This document shows, piece by piece, positions 1-8,665 of a stretch of 15,887 bases of DNA; the stretch's first letter is position 1; each line of letters opens with the position of its first letter. The notes beneath the pieces are model-generated. The model was given only the letters and a program-made list of their open reading frames with translations. It searched no databases and was not told where the DNA came from. Position numbers and translations under genes: made by a program. Source of the DNA: JBEIFW01 sp044370695 (GTDB lineage: Bacteria > Actinomycetota > Acidimicrobiia > Acidimicrobiales > Ilumatobacteraceae); NCBI GenBank assembly GCA_044370695.1, contig JBILVB010000091.1, positions 1 through 15,887 on the forward strand. Direction: 5' to 3'.

Positions 1-1
1 G

Positions 2-2785
2 TCAGCCCGGCGGCGGGAAGGCCGGCGGCGGCGGACGGTCCGCCTGAGCCGGTTCGACCGGCTCGATGGTCGGCGCGACGGGCTCGGAACCCGGTGGCGG
101 CAAGACGGCGACGGCCGGCGTCTTCGGCGTCGCCGTCACGTCCTCGGAGGGTGCCGCGTCCCCGCCGGGATCGTCGGGCCAGGCCAACGGTGTCGACTCG
201 CCGACGAGGACGTCGGGGACGTCCGTGGGCGTCGAGGTGTCGAAGCCGCGGACCTGGCCGTCGGGTTGGGTGACGTCCGGCTCGACGAAGGGGCTACGGA
301 TCGCGCCGGCCGGGATGGCCTCGTCGTCGGAGTCGACGACGCCGACCCCGGCGACGACCGACCGCAGCGGACCACGGCGCCAGAGGACGACGAGCAAGGC
401 GATGCCGACGACCGTCAGGCCGTAACCGGCCACGTCGAGCGCCGTGTAGCCGTAGGTGAGGCGCACCGTGTTCGAGGTCGGCACGACGACCATGAAGTTC
501 GGGGCGACCCGGTACGGTCCCGAGGCGCCCTCCACCCGCCAGTTGGGGAAGTAGCTCACCCGAACCAGGACCGGGACTCCGACCTTGTCGACGGTGAACC
601 GCACTTCTTCGTCGTCGAGTCGCACGTCGCTGACCGCGACCGCCGGGAGTGGCACCCTGTCGACCGGCTGCTCTGCCGCAACGGTGCCCAGGTAGCGGGA
701 GTCGGGGTCGGGGGTGCGCACCAGGTCGACGCGTTGCCACTCGGCCGGTCCGCTCGCCGCCGGCAACGCCGGCCAGTCGACGGGCGACTGGAACCACGAG
801 GTCCCGAGCTCCAACCAGGGATCGCCGCCGTCGAGCACGCCCCGAGCCACGACGGGCTGGTACGGCAGGGGGGTGACCAAGCCCCAGTCCCGAACCTCGT
901 ACACGTGCCACGGGCCGCTGACGGCGACTCGGGTGAGCTCGGGCTCCTGATCGGCCTTGGCGACCATCGCCGGCCGGTAGGTCGCGTAGTACCGCACGCC
1001 CAGGTTGCGCAGTTCGGTCACGCCGCGGTCGAGGTCGCCGTCGTAGTAGCGCAGGCGGCGCACCGGGTTCGATGCCCGCTCGCTCACCGAAGCCGAAGCG
1101 AGGAAATGGTACGGGGTCGTCGCCGACGCCTCGAAGAACAGCCCCTCCATCGAACCGATGCAGCCGTCGGTCCAGAACGGCAACAGCATGAGCGCCATCG
1201 GAGTGCCGTACTTGTCTTGATCGTTGTTGTTCTCCCACAACGCCCTGCCGCATCCCCGGTCACGGCCCAGGTCACGCATCGTCGTCAGGAGGCCGTAGTA
1301 CTCGCCGTAGGCGGCCTTCTCCTCGTACCCCTTGAAGTTCCACAACGCCCAGCCGCTCACGAAACCGGCCGGGTCGTCCTTGCCGGCCGTGAACGGCCCC
1401 CAGGTGTAGCGACCCTCTCCGTCGTAGGAGCCCCCGGGGAGGTTCCGGAGGTGGAAGCTCATCGCCCCGACCGACGCGACGCCCACGGCGATCGCACCCG
1501 CCGCCGAGACCCATCGCGAGACCGGACGGCTGCCCGGCCGGATCAGGCGGGCGAGGGCCTCGAAGACCACGACCACGCCGATCCCGGCGAGCAGGTAGCG
1601 GGACAGGTACAGGAACGGCAGCAGCCGCGCGTTCCACAGGCGGTGCTGCGGCCAGATGCAAGCCCATACGGCGAAGCCGAGCGCGGTGATCCCGAGGAAG
1701 ATCCCGCCCTTCCATCGCCGCCAGATCGAGAACCCGAGGCCTACTGCGGCCAGCACGAACAGCGCCCGATCGATCGTCGTCGACTGCGGGAAGAGCATCT
1801 CCCAGTAGGAGTCGGCCCGCTTGCCGTCGGGCGTGCGGCCGTACGGGAGCGACGGCCGGCGCTCGTAGTACATGTCCGTCGTGTAGTCCGCGGTCAGGTT
1901 CAGGAAGTTCGAGAGGAAGCCCGGGAGCATCCAGAACATCGTGAGCAGCGAACCGGGCACACCGACCGTGACGCCGTACCACAGGCGCGTCCGCCACCGT
2001 CGGTCGCGTCGCTCGAGGTGCACGAGCACGAGAAGTACGGCTCCGGCGGCCGCGAAGATCGCCACGATGCCGTGGCACAGCGCGGCGACGGCGAACAGCA
2101 CGGCGTTCAGCACTCGCCAGCGACCGGTCTCGAGACCGCGGGAGAACGTGCCGAAGAAGAGCATCGTCAACGAGAGGCTCACCGAGAACGAGAACTCCCC
2201 CGCCATCGTCGAGGCGATGTTCCCCCCGAAGATGAGGAAGGTGTCGTCGAAGAGGAAGAACGTCGCGCCGACGGCGAACAGCGCGGGGATCGGGAACGGG
2301 AGCCGGGAGAGGCGGCCGAACGCCCAACTCGTCACCGGGAGCGTGACGATCCCGAGGATCGAGATCAGCTTGAGCGAGACGCCGTAGGGCAGGACCACGT
2401 CGAACAGCACGACGACGAGTGCCGGTACCACCATGTAGAAGTGGTACATCGGGAAACCGGCGTACCAGTCGTGCGCCCACCCCGACAGCCGGAAGTCGGG
2501 CAGGAGGTGGTCGCGCAGGAACGCCGGCCCCCAGACGTGCGCACCGAGATCGCCTCCCGCCGGCGTGGTGTCGGTGAACACCCAGTCCGGGTGGAGTTGG
2601 AACAGGGTGTAGAGCGCGCAGCCGGCGACCACGACCGCGGTCACGACCTTCTCGATCGTCGACCACCGGGGCGAGTCGCTCCCGATGTCGACGGCTGCCG
2701 GCGCAGATGTCGTCCCGCCCTCGTCGTCGGCGAAGACGGCGTCGGTGTTCTGACCGAGCGCAGGGTCGTCGGTTGACTGGCTCAT
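2..2785 (-). CDS. Large polytopic membrane protein, GT-C / PTPS-related type
   Basis: This is a complete 927-residue integral membrane protein; its stop codon lies at the first bases of the window. A cytosolic N-terminus of about 45 acidic residues is followed by a first membrane segment near residues 45-63. An external loop then carries GGDLGAHVWG (77-86) and a GFPMYHFY stretch (110-117). Many further membrane segments follow up to about residue 450, then a long extracytoplasmic domain (about 455-780) and one last membrane segment near 790-812. The C-terminal tail of about 110 residues is cytosolic and ends in a proline-rich run. An early loop with an acidic residue, many helices and a soluble C-terminal domain are typical of GT-C glycosyltransferases and of the 6-pyruvoyl-tetrahydropterin-synthase-related membrane family. 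I infer a lipid-linked sugar transferase of the cell envelope; donor and acceptor are unknown. It lies 57 bases after the CPBP protease gene on the same strand and may be co-transcribed with it. A weak CAGCAT hexamer (2795-2800) sits 9 bases before the ATG. Confidence 0.75.
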   Translation of the reverse strand: MSQSTDDPALGQNTDAVFADDEGGTTSAPAAVDIGSDSPRWSTIEKVVTAVVVAGCALYTLFQLHPDWVFTDTTPAGGDLGAHVWGPAFLRDHLLPDFRLSGWAHDWYAGFPMYHFYMVVPALVVVLFDVVLPYGVSLKLISILGIVTLPVTSWAFGRLSRLPFPIPALFAVGATFFLFDDTFLIFGGNIASTMAGEFSFSVSLSLTMLFFGTFSRGLETGRWRVLNAVLFAVAALCHGIVAIFAAAGAVLLVLVHLERRDRRWRTRLWYGVTVGVPGSLLTMFWMLPGFLSNFLNLTADYTTDMYYERRPSLPYGRTPDGKRADSYWEMLFPQSTTIDRALFVLAAVGLGFSIWRRWKGGIFLGITALGFAVWACIWPQHRLWNARLLPFLYLSRYLLAGIGVVVVFEALARLIRPGSRPVSRWVSAAGAIAVGVASVGAMSFHLRNLPGGSYDGEGRYTWGPFTAGKDDPAGFVSGWALWNFKGYEEKAAYGEYYGLLTTMRDLGRDRGCGRALWENNNDQDKYGTPMALMLLPFWTDGCIGSMEGLFFEASATTPYHFLASASVSERASNPVRRLRYYDGDLDRGVTELRNLGVRYYATYRPAMVAKADQEPELTRVAVSGPWHVYEVRDWGLVTPLPYQPVVARGVLDGGDPWLELGTSWFQSPVDWPALPAASGPAEWQRVDLVRTPDPDSRYLGTVAAEQPVDRVPLPAVAVSDVRLDDEEVRFTVDKVGVPVLVRVSYFPNWRVEGASGPYRVAPNFMVVVPTSNTVRLTYGYTALDVAGYGLTVVGIALLVVLWRRGPLRSVVAGVGVVDSDDEAIPAGAIRSPFVEPDVTQPDGQVRGFDTSTPTDVPDVLVGESTPLAWPDDPGGDAAPSEDVTATPKTPAVAVLPPPGSEPVAPTIEPVEPAQADRPPPPAFPPPG

Positions 2786-2842
2786 GACGGCGCGATGCTG
2801 CCACAGGCTGCCAGCACGGGCCCCGGCGGCGCAGGCGTGTCG

Positions 2843-3565
2843 TCAGGTGAGCGCGTGCGCGAGCAGCGTCGTCGCGTTGAACCCGGCGTGGATGGCGATC
2901 GGCATCCCGAGTCGACCGGTGTACTGGGCGGCGTAGCCGGCGACGAGTCCGAACATCACGAGCGCCGGGAACGTGGTCCAGTTGAAATGGATCGCAGCGA
3001 ACATCACGGTGGATCCGATCAACGCGATCGGATCCCGGTAGCGGTTGCGGAGGGATCGCAGGACGAGTCCGCGGAAGAACAGCTCCTCCACGACGGGCGC
3101 ACCGACCACGACGAGCACCACCAGGAGCACGATGCCCACACCGTGGGCCTGGTCCGTCAGCTCGCGAGCGCTCGACTCCACCTCACCCACGTCGATGCGG
3201 AGAATCTCGTCGAGCCCGGACACCTCGAGCCCCTTGTAGAGGAGCGGTACGAAGACCAGCTGCAGGATGCCCCCCACGACGACCCCGATGCCGTCGACCG
3301 GCCGCACGTGGACGCCGTAGTCGTCGCGCCAGCGGCCCGTACCCCACACCCTGCTGATCGCGATGACGGCGGCGAACTGCGCCGACCACAGCGGGACCTG
3401 CGCCACGAAGGTGACCCAGAGCGGCACCTGGGCGCGCGGCGTACCGGTGTACCCGAAGGCGGCGACGACGAGCGCTGCGCCGAGCACCCCAAGAACGAAG
3501 GCAGCGAGCCAGCCGAGCACGGCGTGGCCCACGTGGAATCGGTGGTCGTCACGCGCCGGACGCAC
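2843..3565 (-). CDS. CPBP family intramembrane metalloprotease
   Basis: This is a membrane protein of the CPBP (CAAX protease and bacteriocin-processing, Abi) family, 240 residues from the start chosen here. Visible motifs are EELFFRG with the EExxxR glutamates at 160-161 and Arg165, FAAIHF with His193, and HAGFN with His226 and Asn230. These are the expected metal and catalytic residues of the family. Several hydrophobic segments surround them. The reading frame extends to an ATG at 3682, but that start would overlap the DUF3499 gene by 77 bases and add 39 arginine-rich, non-hydrophobic residues. The GTG at 3565 lies just after that gene and has a TAGGCT hexamer 8 bases upstream, so I prefer it. 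The family cleaves prenylated or other membrane-embedded substrates or acts in immunity to bacteriocins; the substrate here is unknown. The next gene downstream is the large membrane protein. Confidence 0.85.
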   Translation of the reverse strand: MRPARDDHRFHVGHAVLGWLAAFVLGVLGAALVVAAFGYTGTPRAQVPLWVTFVAQVPLWSAQFAAVIAISRVWGTGRWRDDYGVHVRPVDGIGVVVGGILQLVFVPLLYKGLEVSGLDEILRIDVGEVESSARELTDQAHGVGIVLLVVLVVVGAPVVEELFFRGLVLRSLRNRYRDPIALIGSTVMFAAIHFNWTTFPALVMFGLVAGYAAQYTGRLGMPIAIHAGFNATTLLAHALT

Positions 3566-3573
3566 GGCGGCGC

Positions 3574-3579
3574 AGCCTA
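3574..3579 (-). promoter_or_regulatory. Possible -10 element of the CPBP gene
   Basis: TAGGCT on the minus strand, 8 bases before the GTG at 3565. It matches the TANNNT pattern seen before other starts in the window, with slightly longer spacing. There is no recognisable -35 box and no Shine-Dalgarno before the GTG. It lies in the 40-base gap after the DUF3499 stop codon. Confidence 0.35.
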
Positions 3580-3605
3580 CGGTCCGATCGAGGGTCGCAC
3601 GCCGG

Positions 3606-3809
3606 TCAGGCAGCCACGGGCGCCCGGCGGTCCACCAACGTCCACCCGTGGGGTACGCGAACGCGCGCTGCGTGGCCCGCACAGAGGTCGTACCGGTGGG
3701 GCTCCCGCTCGCCCGAGAGACCGTCGAGCCAGGCCGTTCCCGAGGCGTAGTGGTACGTCAGCGTGGCCTCGGCCGGCTCGGCGCAGGCGGGGCGGGAGCA
3801 CTGACGCAT
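3606..3809 (-). CDS. DUF3499 family small cysteine protein
   Basis: This is a 67-residue protein starting MRQCSRPACAEPAEATL, followed by YHYASGTAWL and EPHRYDLCAGHA and ending in a GW.LVDRR tail. The pattern matches the actinobacterial DUF3499 family, whose members usually begin with a C-x4-C pair and have a DLCxxHA motif. Cys4, Cys9, Cys43 and His46 could form a small zinc site; that is inference. No function is established that I know of. The frame is open upstream to 4166, but that part is low-complexity Gly/Pro/Arg read antisense to ftsH, so I start at the ATG at 3809. A TACCGT hexamer lies 7 bases upstream. The GGAGGG just before the ATG is too close (1 base) to be an effective ribosome site. 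The gene is divergent from ftsH. Confidence 0.82.
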   Translation of the reverse strand: MRQCSRPACAEPAEATLTYHYASGTAWLDGLSGEREPHRYDLCAGHAARVRVPHGWTLVDRRAPVAA

Positions 3810-3816
3810 CCCTCCG

Positions 3817-3822
3817 ACGGTA
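3817..3822 (-). promoter_or_regulatory. Putative -10 element, DUF3499 gene
   Basis: TACCGT on the minus strand, 7 bases from the ATG at 3809. This spacing would put the transcription start at or next to the start codon, giving a leaderless mRNA. No -35 box is evident. It lies in the 109-base divergent region shared with the ftsH promoter. Confidence 0.45.
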
Positions 3823-3906
3823 GCGACGGGAGCGATGCCGTTGGTGGATGCCGTCGTGCCGTGTGAACAACGCCCTCCACGACCGCAGATGCACGACTCG
3901 CACCCG

Positions 3907-3912
3907 TAGCAT
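3907..3912 (+). promoter_or_regulatory. Putative -10 element of ftsH (leaderless)
   Basis: TAGCAT followed by exactly six bases and then the ftsH ATG at 3919. No Shine-Dalgarno is present in the 20 bases before the ATG. The arrangement fits transcription starting on the A of the start codon. No convincing -35 hexamer is found 17-18 bases upstream. The same TAGCAT hexamer, 7 bases from the ATG, precedes the thiolase gene. Confidence 0.55.
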
Positions 3913-3918
3913 TGTGGC

Positions 3919-5880
<1,962 letters not shown>

Positions 5881-5886
5881 TCTCGT

Positions 5887-5909
5887 GCGCACCCCGGAGC
5901 GGGGTGCGC
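5887..5909 (+). other. Perfect hairpin between ftsH and ilvE
   Basis: GCGCACCCCG (5887-5896) pairs exactly with CGGGGTGCGC (5900-5909) around a 3-base loop, giving a 10-bp G/C-rich stem. It starts 6 bases after the ftsH stop and ends 13 bases before the ilvE start. No T-tract follows, so it is not a canonical intrinsic terminator. It may be a U-less terminator, an mRNA-processing or stability element, or a brake on readthrough into ilvE. Confidence 0.6.
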
Positions 5910-5922
5910 GAGGATTGGGAGC

Positions 5923-6840
5923 GTGCCCATCACGCCCACGCCCTACATCTGGATGAACGGCAACCTCGTCGAGTGGGACAAGGCCCAGGTTCATCTGCTG
6001 ACCCACACGCTCCACTACGGCAGCGGGGTGTTCGAGGGGATTCGCGCCTACGAGACCGATCGGGGCCCGGCGATCTTCCGGTTGACGGACCACATCGTTC
6101 GGCTCCACAACTCGGCGAAGATCCTGATGATGCCGATGCCGTACTCGGTCGAGGAGCTCGTCACGGCCTGCAAGGACACGGTGCGCTCCACGGGTCTCCC
6201 GAGCTGCTACGTGCGGCCGATCGCCTATTACGGCTACGGCGAGATGGGCTTGAACACCCTGCCGTGCCGGGTCGACGTGGCCATTGCCTGCTGGCCGTGG
6301 GGCGCCTACCTCGGTGAGGACGCCGTCAGCAAGGGCGTCCGCATGAAGATCAGTTCGTGGACCCGGCACGATCACAACACCATGCCACCGGCAGCGAAGA
6401 CGACCGGGAACTACGTCAATTCGTCCCTCGCCAAGGTCGAGGCGCTCAAGGCGGGCTACGACGAGGGAATCATGCTCAACCCGTCCGGCCTCGTCGCAGA
6501 GTGCACCGGGGAGAACATCTTCGTGGTCCGCAACGGCCGGATCATCACCCCGCCACTCACCGCCGGCGCACTCGAGGGGATCACCCAGGGTTCCGTCATG
6601 GCCATCGCCCGGGACCTCGGCTTCGACGTCGTGATCGACGACCTCGCCCGCAGCGACCTCTACATCGCCGAGGAGATGTTCGTGTGCGGCACGGCCGCCG
6701 AGGTCTCGGCGGTGAACTCGGTCGACGATCGCGCCATCCCGTGCCCCGGCCCGGTCACCAAGGCCATCGCCGAGGAGTACGCGAAGGCCGTTCGCGGGCA
6801 GATCGACCGGTACAAGGACTGGGTCGAGTACGTCGACTGA
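5923..6840 (+). CDS. ilvE: Branched-chain amino-acid aminotransferase
   Basis: This is a fold-type IV PLP-dependent aminotransferase of 305 residues, the usual length for IlvE. It interconverts leucine, isoleucine and valine with their 2-keto acids using glutamate/2-oxoglutarate. The Schiff-base lysine is Lys159 in MPPAAKTTGNYVNS, and Glu193 in VAECTGENIF is the conserved PLP-pyridine partner. The N-terminal LHYGSGVFEGIRAY and the C-terminal EEMFVCGTAAEV are family hallmarks of IlvE rather than of D-amino-acid aminotransferase or aminodeoxychorismate lyase. The start is GTG at 5923; AGGA at 5911-5914 lies 8 bases upstream as a possible Shine-Dalgarno, and a weak GAGGAT hexamer overlaps it. 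The next gene is cimA, so the pair supplies the first committed step and the last step of isoleucine synthesis. Confidence 0.96.
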   Translation: MPITPTPYIWMNGNLVEWDKAQVHLLTHTLHYGSGVFEGIRAYETDRGPAIFRLTDHIVRLHNSAKILMMPMPYSVEELVTACKDTVRSTGLPSCYVRPIAYYGYGEMGLNTLPCRVDVAIACWPWGAYLGEDAVSKGVRMKISSWTRHDHNTMPPAAKTTGNYVNSSLAKVEALKAGYDEGIMLNPSGLVAECTGENIFVVRNGRIITPPLTAGALEGITQGSVMAIARDLGFDVVIDDLARSDLYIAEEMFVCGTAAEVSAVNSVDDRAIPCPGPVTKAIAEEYAKAVRGQIDRYKDWVEYVD

Positions 6841-6876
6841 GCCTCCGTCGAGCGGGCGGTATCGACCAGGCGCGCG

Positions 6877-6906
6877 TTGCAGCGGACCGTCGCGCCGTGG
6901 CAGCAT
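6877..6906 (+). promoter_or_regulatory. Putative promoter of the cimA leader
   Basis: A -35-like TTGCAG (6877-6882), an 18-base spacer and a -10-like CAGCAT (6901-6906) end 7 bases before the GTG at 6914. It is the only start in the window where I can see both boxes. With usual spacing, transcription would begin at or within a base or two of the leader GTG, giving a leaderless leader ORF. The -10 lacks the consensus first T, so strength is uncertain. Confidence 0.45.
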
Positions 6907-6913
6907 TCCCGCC

Positions 6914-6952
6914 GTGACGCTCTGCTTCGGCACCATCATCACCATTCGGTAG
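6914..6952 (+). CDS. Putative isoleucine leader peptide for cimA
   Basis: This short ORF encodes VTLCFGTIITIR and stops with TAG (6950-6952). Codons 8-11 are ATC ATC ACC ATT (Ile-Ile-Thr-Ile), so 3 of 12 codons are for the end product of the downstream pathway. The Thr/Ile mix resembles the E. coli thr operon leader peptide. No Shine-Dalgarno precedes the GTG, but a promoter-like sequence ends 7 bases upstream, so it may be read from a leaderless transcript. A hairpin starts inside the stop codon, and an intrinsic terminator follows before cimA. I infer that scarcity of charged Ile-tRNA stalls the ribosome at 6935-6946 and changes the decision to terminate. The same bases in another frame encode five histidines, which I consider less likely given the neighbouring genes. 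Confidence 0.6.
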   Translation: MTLCFGTIITIR

Positions 6953-6975
6953 CGCACGGCCAACCCGCCGTGCGC
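6952..6975 (+). promoter_or_regulatory. Leader hairpin starting in the leader stop codon
   Basis: GCGCACGGC (6952-6960) pairs perfectly with GCCGTGCGC (6967-6975) around a CAACCC loop. Its first base is the last base of the leader TAG. A ribosome that reaches the stop codon would cover the left arm, whereas one stalled on the Ile codons would leave it free. This geometry suggests that it senses ribosome position upstream of the terminator. Confidence 0.6.
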
Positions 6976-6978
6976 CCA

Positions 6979-7010
6979 GAGCCGCCCCCCGGGGCGGCTC
7001 CTTCGTTTTT
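6979..7010 (+). terminator. Intrinsic terminator / attenuator before cimA
   Basis: GAGCCGCCC (6979-6987) pairs with GGGCGGCTC (6992-7000) around a 4-base CCCG loop. The stem is followed by CTTCG and then five T residues (7006-7010). This is a canonical Rho-independent terminator, 52 bases before the cimA ATG and transcribed towards it. A terminator placed between a gene's own leader ORF and its start is best explained as a regulated attenuator. Confidence 0.75.
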
Positions 7011-7048
7011 CCCCTCCCGTGCCGATCCTCCCTCCACCCGACGACTTC

Positions 7049-7053
7049 AGGAG
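7049..7053 (+). promoter_or_regulatory. Shine-Dalgarno of cimA
   Basis: AGGAG, 9 bases before the ATG at 7063. It fixes the cimA start at this ATG, where the conserved N-terminus (SRIEIFDTTLRDG) begins, and argues against the in-frame upstream TTG at 6877. Confidence 0.8.
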
Positions 7054-7062
7054 CCCACCGCC

Positions 7063-8658
7063 ATGAGCCGCATCGAGATCTTCGACACCACCCTTCGGGA
7101 CGGGTGCCAGCTCGAGGGCATCTCCGTCACGGTCGACGACAAACTGCGCATCGCCGAGCAACTCGACGCGCTCGGGGTCACCTTCATCGAGGGCGGCTGG
7201 CCCGGGGCCAACCCGAAAGACGAGGAGTTCTTTCGGCGCGCGGCATCCGAACTCCGGCTCGCCAACGCCACACTCGTCGCGTTCGGTTCGACCCGGCGCC
7301 CCAAGGGCAAGGTGGACGACGACCCCACGCTGCGGCACCTCGTCGATGCCGGGACCGGCGCGGTGTGCATCGTGGCCAAGTCGTGGGACTACCACGTCAC
7401 CGACGCATTGCTCACGACGCTCGACGAAGGCGTGGCCATGGTCGGCGAGTCCGTGGCCTTCCTCACCGCCAACGGCAAACGAGTCCTCGTCGACTGCGAG
7501 CATTTCTTCGACGGCTACAAGCGCAACCCCGAGTTCTCGATGCGGGTTCTCGAGGCGGCGGTGATCAACGGCGCCACCCACCTCGTGCTGTGCGACACCA
7601 ACGGCGGTTCGCTGCCATTCGAGGTCGAGGCGATCGTCGCCGACGTCGTTCGCGCCTTCGGCGACACCGTCACCGTCGGGATCCACTGCCATGACGACAC
7701 CGGGTGTGCCGTGGCGAACTCGCTCGCTGCCGTGCGAGCGGGGGCCCGTCACGTGCAGGGCACGATGAACGGGCTCGGCGAGCGGACGGGTAACGCGAAC
7801 CTGTGCACGATCATCCCCAACCTGACGCTGAAGATGGGGTTCGAGACGTTGCCCGAGGGTCGGCTCGAGCGGCTGACCTCCGTGAGCCATCACGTGGCCG
7901 AACTGGTGAACAAAGCCGTCGACCCGCAGGATCCCTACGTCGGGGTCGGCGCATTCACTCACAAGGCGGGGTTGCACGTGTCGGCCATCGCCCGTGCCCG
8001 TGACGCCTACGAGCACGTGGCGCCGGAATCGGTGGGCAACGGCACCCGATTCGTGGTGTCGGAGATGGCCGGCAAGGCGACCATCGCCGTGAAGGCGACC
8101 GAACTGGGGCTGGATCTCGACGGTCCGGCCGTCAACCAGGTCATCGACGAGCTCAAGCGCCTCGAGCACGAGGGGTTCCACTTCGAGGCCGCCGATGCGT
8201 CGCTCGAGTTGCTCATGCGGCGGGCGACCGGCTGGACCCAGCCGTTCTTCACCGTCGAGTCGATGCGGGTGATCACCGAGGAAGCGACCAACGGCACGTT
8301 CACGACCGAAGCAACGGTGAAGGTCCACGTCGACGGGGAGCGGGTGATCGCCACTCGGGAGGGGAACGGCCCCGTCAACGCCATCGACGCTGCGCTCCGG
8401 GCCGCGATCGCGGCCCGCTTCCCCACGCTGGCCCGCGTCCATCTGACGGACTACAAGGTCCGCATCCTCGACTCGGCCCGGGGGACGGGCGCAGTCGTCC
8501 GGGTGCTGCTCGATGCGACCGACGGCAACCGGTCGTGGTCGACGATCGGCGTCTCGGAGAACATCATCGAAGCGTCCTGGCAGGCACTCAGCGACTCGGT
8601 CGTGTACGCCCTGGTCCACGCCGCTCCAGCGTCGGCCGGGGTCGATCTGGCACACTGA
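7063..8658 (+). CDS. cimA: (R)-citramalate synthase
   Basis: CimA condenses pyruvate with acetyl-CoA to (R)-citramalate, the entry to isoleucine synthesis that bypasses threonine. The protein has 531 residues, typical of the long CimA subfamily. The HMGL-like TIM barrel shows DTTLRDGCQ (8-16, with Arg12 and Asp13), the metal-binding HCHDD (His208, His210) and GLGERTGNANL (237-247). DCEHFFDGYKRNP (144-156) is characteristic of CimA rather than 2-isopropylmalate synthase LeuA. The C-terminal part (about 370-515) is the LeuA-type dimer/allosteric domain, so feedback inhibition by isoleucine is expected. The gene follows ilvE after a 222-base gap holding a promoter-like element, an Ile-rich leader ORF and a terminator, so transcription attenuation by isoleucine is likely as well. 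Confidence 0.94.
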   Translation: MSRIEIFDTTLRDGCQLEGISVTVDDKLRIAEQLDALGVTFIEGGWPGANPKDEEFFRRAASELRLANATLVAFGSTRRPKGKVDDDPTLRHLVDAGTGAVCIVAKSWDYHVTDALLTTLDEGVAMVGESVAFLTANGKRVLVDCEHFFDGYKRNPEFSMRVLEAAVINGATHLVLCDTNGGSLPFEVEAIVADVVRAFGDTVTVGIHCHDDTGCAVANSLAAVRAGARHVQGTMNGLGERTGNANLCTIIPNLTLKMGFETLPEGRLERLTSVSHHVAELVNKAVDPQDPYVGVGAFTHKAGLHVSAIARARDAYEHVAPESVGNGTRFVVSEMAGKATIAVKATELGLDLDGPAVNQVIDELKRLEHEGFHFEAADASLELLMRRATGWTQPFFTVESMRVITEEATNGTFTTEATVKVHVDGERVIATREGNGPVNAIDAALRAAIAARFPTLARVHLTDYKVRILDSARGTGAVVRVLLDATDGNRSWSTIGVSENIIEASWQALSDSVVYALVHAAPASAGVDLAH

Positions 8659-8665
8659 CCGTCGC

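Noticed and set aside
266..2776. 836-residue plus-strand ORF
   Set aside because: It is antisense to the large membrane protein, rich in Arg, His, Glu and Asp with no domain pattern; a GC-rich shadow frame.
3566..3682. ATG start at 3682 for the CPBP protease
   Set aside because: It would overlap the DUF3499 gene by 77 bases and add arginine-rich residues unlike the family; the GTG at 3565 fits better.
6931..6945. Five consecutive histidine codons, like a his-operon leader peptide
   Set aside because: The run is in the cimA frame, has no stop before cimA and no nearby start with a signal. The overlapping frame gives Ile-Ile-Thr-Ile with a stop right before a hairpin, which fits the isoleucine genes around it. 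Ribosome profiling could settle the frame.
6877..7062. In-frame N-terminal extension of cimA from a TTG at 6877
   Set aside because: It adds 62 residues of low-complexity sequence, crosses the intrinsic terminator, and ignores the good Shine-Dalgarno and conserved N-terminus at 7063. The frame is open by chance in GC-rich DNA.
6841..7062. T-box riboswitch
   Set aside because: I see no T-box consensus (UGGNACCGCG-like) and no specifier-loop stem; the leader ORF and terminator explain the region better.
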